This document shows positions 5,724 to 6,362 of a DNA stretch of 6,362 nucleotides, in pieces (position 1 is the stretch's first letter; each line of letters opens with the position of its first letter). This stretch comes from DATARH01 sp035604035 (GTDB lineage: Bacteria; Pseudomonadota; Alphaproteobacteria; ATCC43930; CGMCC-115725). The stretch is from NCBI GenBank assembly GCA_035604035.1, contig DATNJF010000012.1, positions 1 through 6,362 of the forward strand, given 5' to 3'. The position numbers and the translations under genes were made by a program. Under the pieces are notes generated by a model. The model saw nothing but the letters and a program-made list of their open reading frames with translations, was not told where the DNA came from and made no database searches.

Positions 5724-5801
5724 GCTGTTTTCCCGCTGTTATCGCCGCTGTTCCGTCGCTGTTTTCTTGCTGTTATCACCGCTGCTTTCTTGCTGTTTTC
5801 T
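5724..5801. repeat. Nested tandem repeat: 34-bp unit with 11-12-bp GCTGTT sub-repeats
   Basis: GCTGTT occurs at 5724, 5735, 5747, 5758, 5769 and 5792, with a GCTGCT variant at 5781. Spacings are 11, 12, 11, 11, 12 and 11 bases. The larger unit is 34 bp: 5724-5757 and 5758-5791 match at 26 of 34 positions, most differences being transitions, and a third partial copy starts at 5792. Read on the minus strand the core is AACAGC, often preceded by GATA or GAAA. The near-helical spacing places every core on roughly the same DNA face. Function is unknown. Confidence 0.8.
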
Positions 5802-5865
5802 TTGGCGAAACCGCAATTGTCAGAACGGTTTAGTCTGGAATCCTGTCGCCGTTAACAGCAGCGGC

Positions 5866-6042
5866 TCAAAGATCGGCGAGCCTGATCCAGATGCCAAGCG
5901 CCGCCGACAGCACCGCGCCGAGCGCGATAAGCGGGATGCTGCCGGTGCCGAACAGCAAGAGCCAAATCACGAAGACGACGATCGCCGAGAAGATGCCGCC
6001 GATCAGCGACGGCATCGAGCGCTTGAGGTGGGCCTGGGCCAC
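5866..6042 (-). CDS. Small membrane protein, 58 residues, GTG start
   Basis: A short gene read by direct translation of the minus strand from GTG 6042 to TGA 5866. The product starts MAQAHLKRS and has two hydrophobic segments, about residues 13-31 and 35-52, separated by GTGS, then ends in the short tail RLADL. It is thus a probable two-helix inner-membrane protein. The GTG directly follows the TAG stop of the hydroxylase gene with no gap, so translation is probably coupled. A conventional Shine-Dalgarno site is weak (CAGG about nine bases upstream). G/C-rich third positions match its neighbours, supporting real coding. I do not recognise a family. It may be an accessory subunit or stability factor of the hydroxylase, which is inference from position only. 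Confidence 0.68.
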   Translation of the reverse strand: MAQAHLKRSMPSLIGGIFSAIVVFVIWLLLFGTGSIPLIALGAVLSAALGIWIRLADL

Positions 6043-6362
6043 CTAGTCGGCCTGGGCGCCGGCGAGGCGGGAGTCGGCGGCGGTCGCCCGCGCCTTCTTC
6101 AGATTGCGCTTTACGAACCGCGTGTCATACCCGTTGAAAATATGACCGAAAAGGCCGCGGTCGAGGTCGCTGGTGCCGAACAGCCAATCGGCGATCGGAT
6201 AGGTCAGGTTCATGTTCATCCCCATCATGATCGCCTGGTTGTGATGCGCGATGTGATGGCGGCGGATCGTGTTCATGAACGGGATATGGCGGACGATGCG
6301 GTCGTCCTTTACATGGCAGCCCCAGTGGAAGAGCTCGTAGTTGAGGTAAACGCCGGCGGTGG
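6043..6362 (-). CDS. Fatty acid hydroxylase/sterol desaturase family protein, C-terminal part
   Basis: This gene is open to the right edge, so its start lies outside the window; 105 C-terminal residues are present. The visible part carries the His clusters of the membrane di-iron fatty acid hydroxylase/sterol desaturase superfamily. H-x3-H appears as HWGCH (visible residues 12-16) and H-x2-HH as HIAHH (36-40), preceded by another His. A Y-P-I-A-D-W-L-F-G-T stretch (54-63) follows, typical of the region just after the last His cluster in these enzymes. Such proteins insert oxygen into, or desaturate, lipid chains, sterols or carotenoids at the inner membrane. The internal ATG at 6276 is not a credible start, because the in-frame sequence upstream contains the first His motif. 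Substrate cannot be assigned. The 58-residue membrane protein gene abuts its stop. Confidence 0.85.
   Translation of the reverse strand, partial: TAGVYLNYELFHWGCHVKDDRIVRHIPFMNTIRRHHIAHHNQAIMMGMNMNLTYPIADWLFGTSDLDRGLFGHIFNGYDTRFVKRNLKKARATAADSRLAGAQAD

Larger units (their letters stand above)
5536..5865. other. Intergenic region between the hydroxylase pair and the four-gene operon
   Basis: This stretch has no supported gene. A 90-codon plus-strand frame at 5583-5855 runs through the tandem repeat, has no ribosome binding site and ends in low-complexity sequence, so I reject it. Next to the operon (5561-5618) lie candidate regulatory motifs. Farther on are a close pair of AAAGG repeats (5670-5674, 5689-5693), the nested tandem repeat (5724-5801) and an AAACCG/CGGTTT inverted repeat (5808-5813/5826-5831) with no T-run. 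No intrinsic terminator is evident after the small membrane protein gene, so read-through from the hydroxylase pair into the operon is possible. Confidence 0.6.

Noticed and set aside
5808..5831. Intrinsic terminator after the small membrane protein gene
   Set aside because: The 6-bp stem has a 12-base loop and no T-run on either side in the required direction.
5583..5855. 90-codon plus-strand open frame with a hydrophobic stretch
   Set aside because: The hydrophobic run comes from the GCTGTT tandem repeat. There is no ribosome binding site and the frame covers candidate control motifs of the operon.

Overview
The window looks like chromosomal DNA from a high-GC Gram-negative bacterium, most likely an alphaproteobacterium. 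That is judged from strong G/C third-position bias, the protein families present and AACAG-rich intergenic repeats; it is an inference with no rRNA or marker gene behind it. The genes are metabolic and transport genes. No phage, IS, CRISPR or RNA gene is seen.

Layout: 1-457 is a gene-poor leader holding an imperfect inverted repeat (35-92), an array of AACAGRNGG hairpin elements (206-329) and a GC hairpin (341-359). A plus-strand acyl-CoA dehydrogenase-fold flavoprotein gene starts at 458. Its natural end appears to be near 1653, but the frame in this sequence runs on to 1804, antisense to the convergent neighbour. From 5535 down to 1650 lies a four-gene minus-strand operon, in transcription order: enolase-superfamily (mandelate racemase-like) enzyme A, a secreted protein of unknown function, paralogous enzyme B, and a TauE/SafE-type (TSUP) anion permease. 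The first three genes overlap by 4 bp at each junction (TTGA, then ATGA), so they are probably translationally coupled. The region 5536-5865 is intergenic: a candidate operator/promoter segment beside the operon and a nested 34-bp tandem repeat with about 11-bp internal phasing. At the right edge, also on the minus strand, are the C-terminal part of a fatty acid hydroxylase/sterol desaturase-type di-iron membrane protein and, directly abutting it, a 58-residue two-helix membrane protein.

The likely joint role of the operon is handling of a small organic acid: the permease moves an anion, and the two enolase-superfamily enzymes (67% identical by hand count, divergent in specificity regions) act on related acids or stereoisomers. 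The exported protein placed between them is unexplained and is the most novel component. Both enzymes keep the metal ligands and the His-Asp dyad but carry K-x-Q in place of the usual K-x-K catalytic motif. The convergent flavoprotein may belong to the same catabolic theme, but nothing in the sequence proves it.
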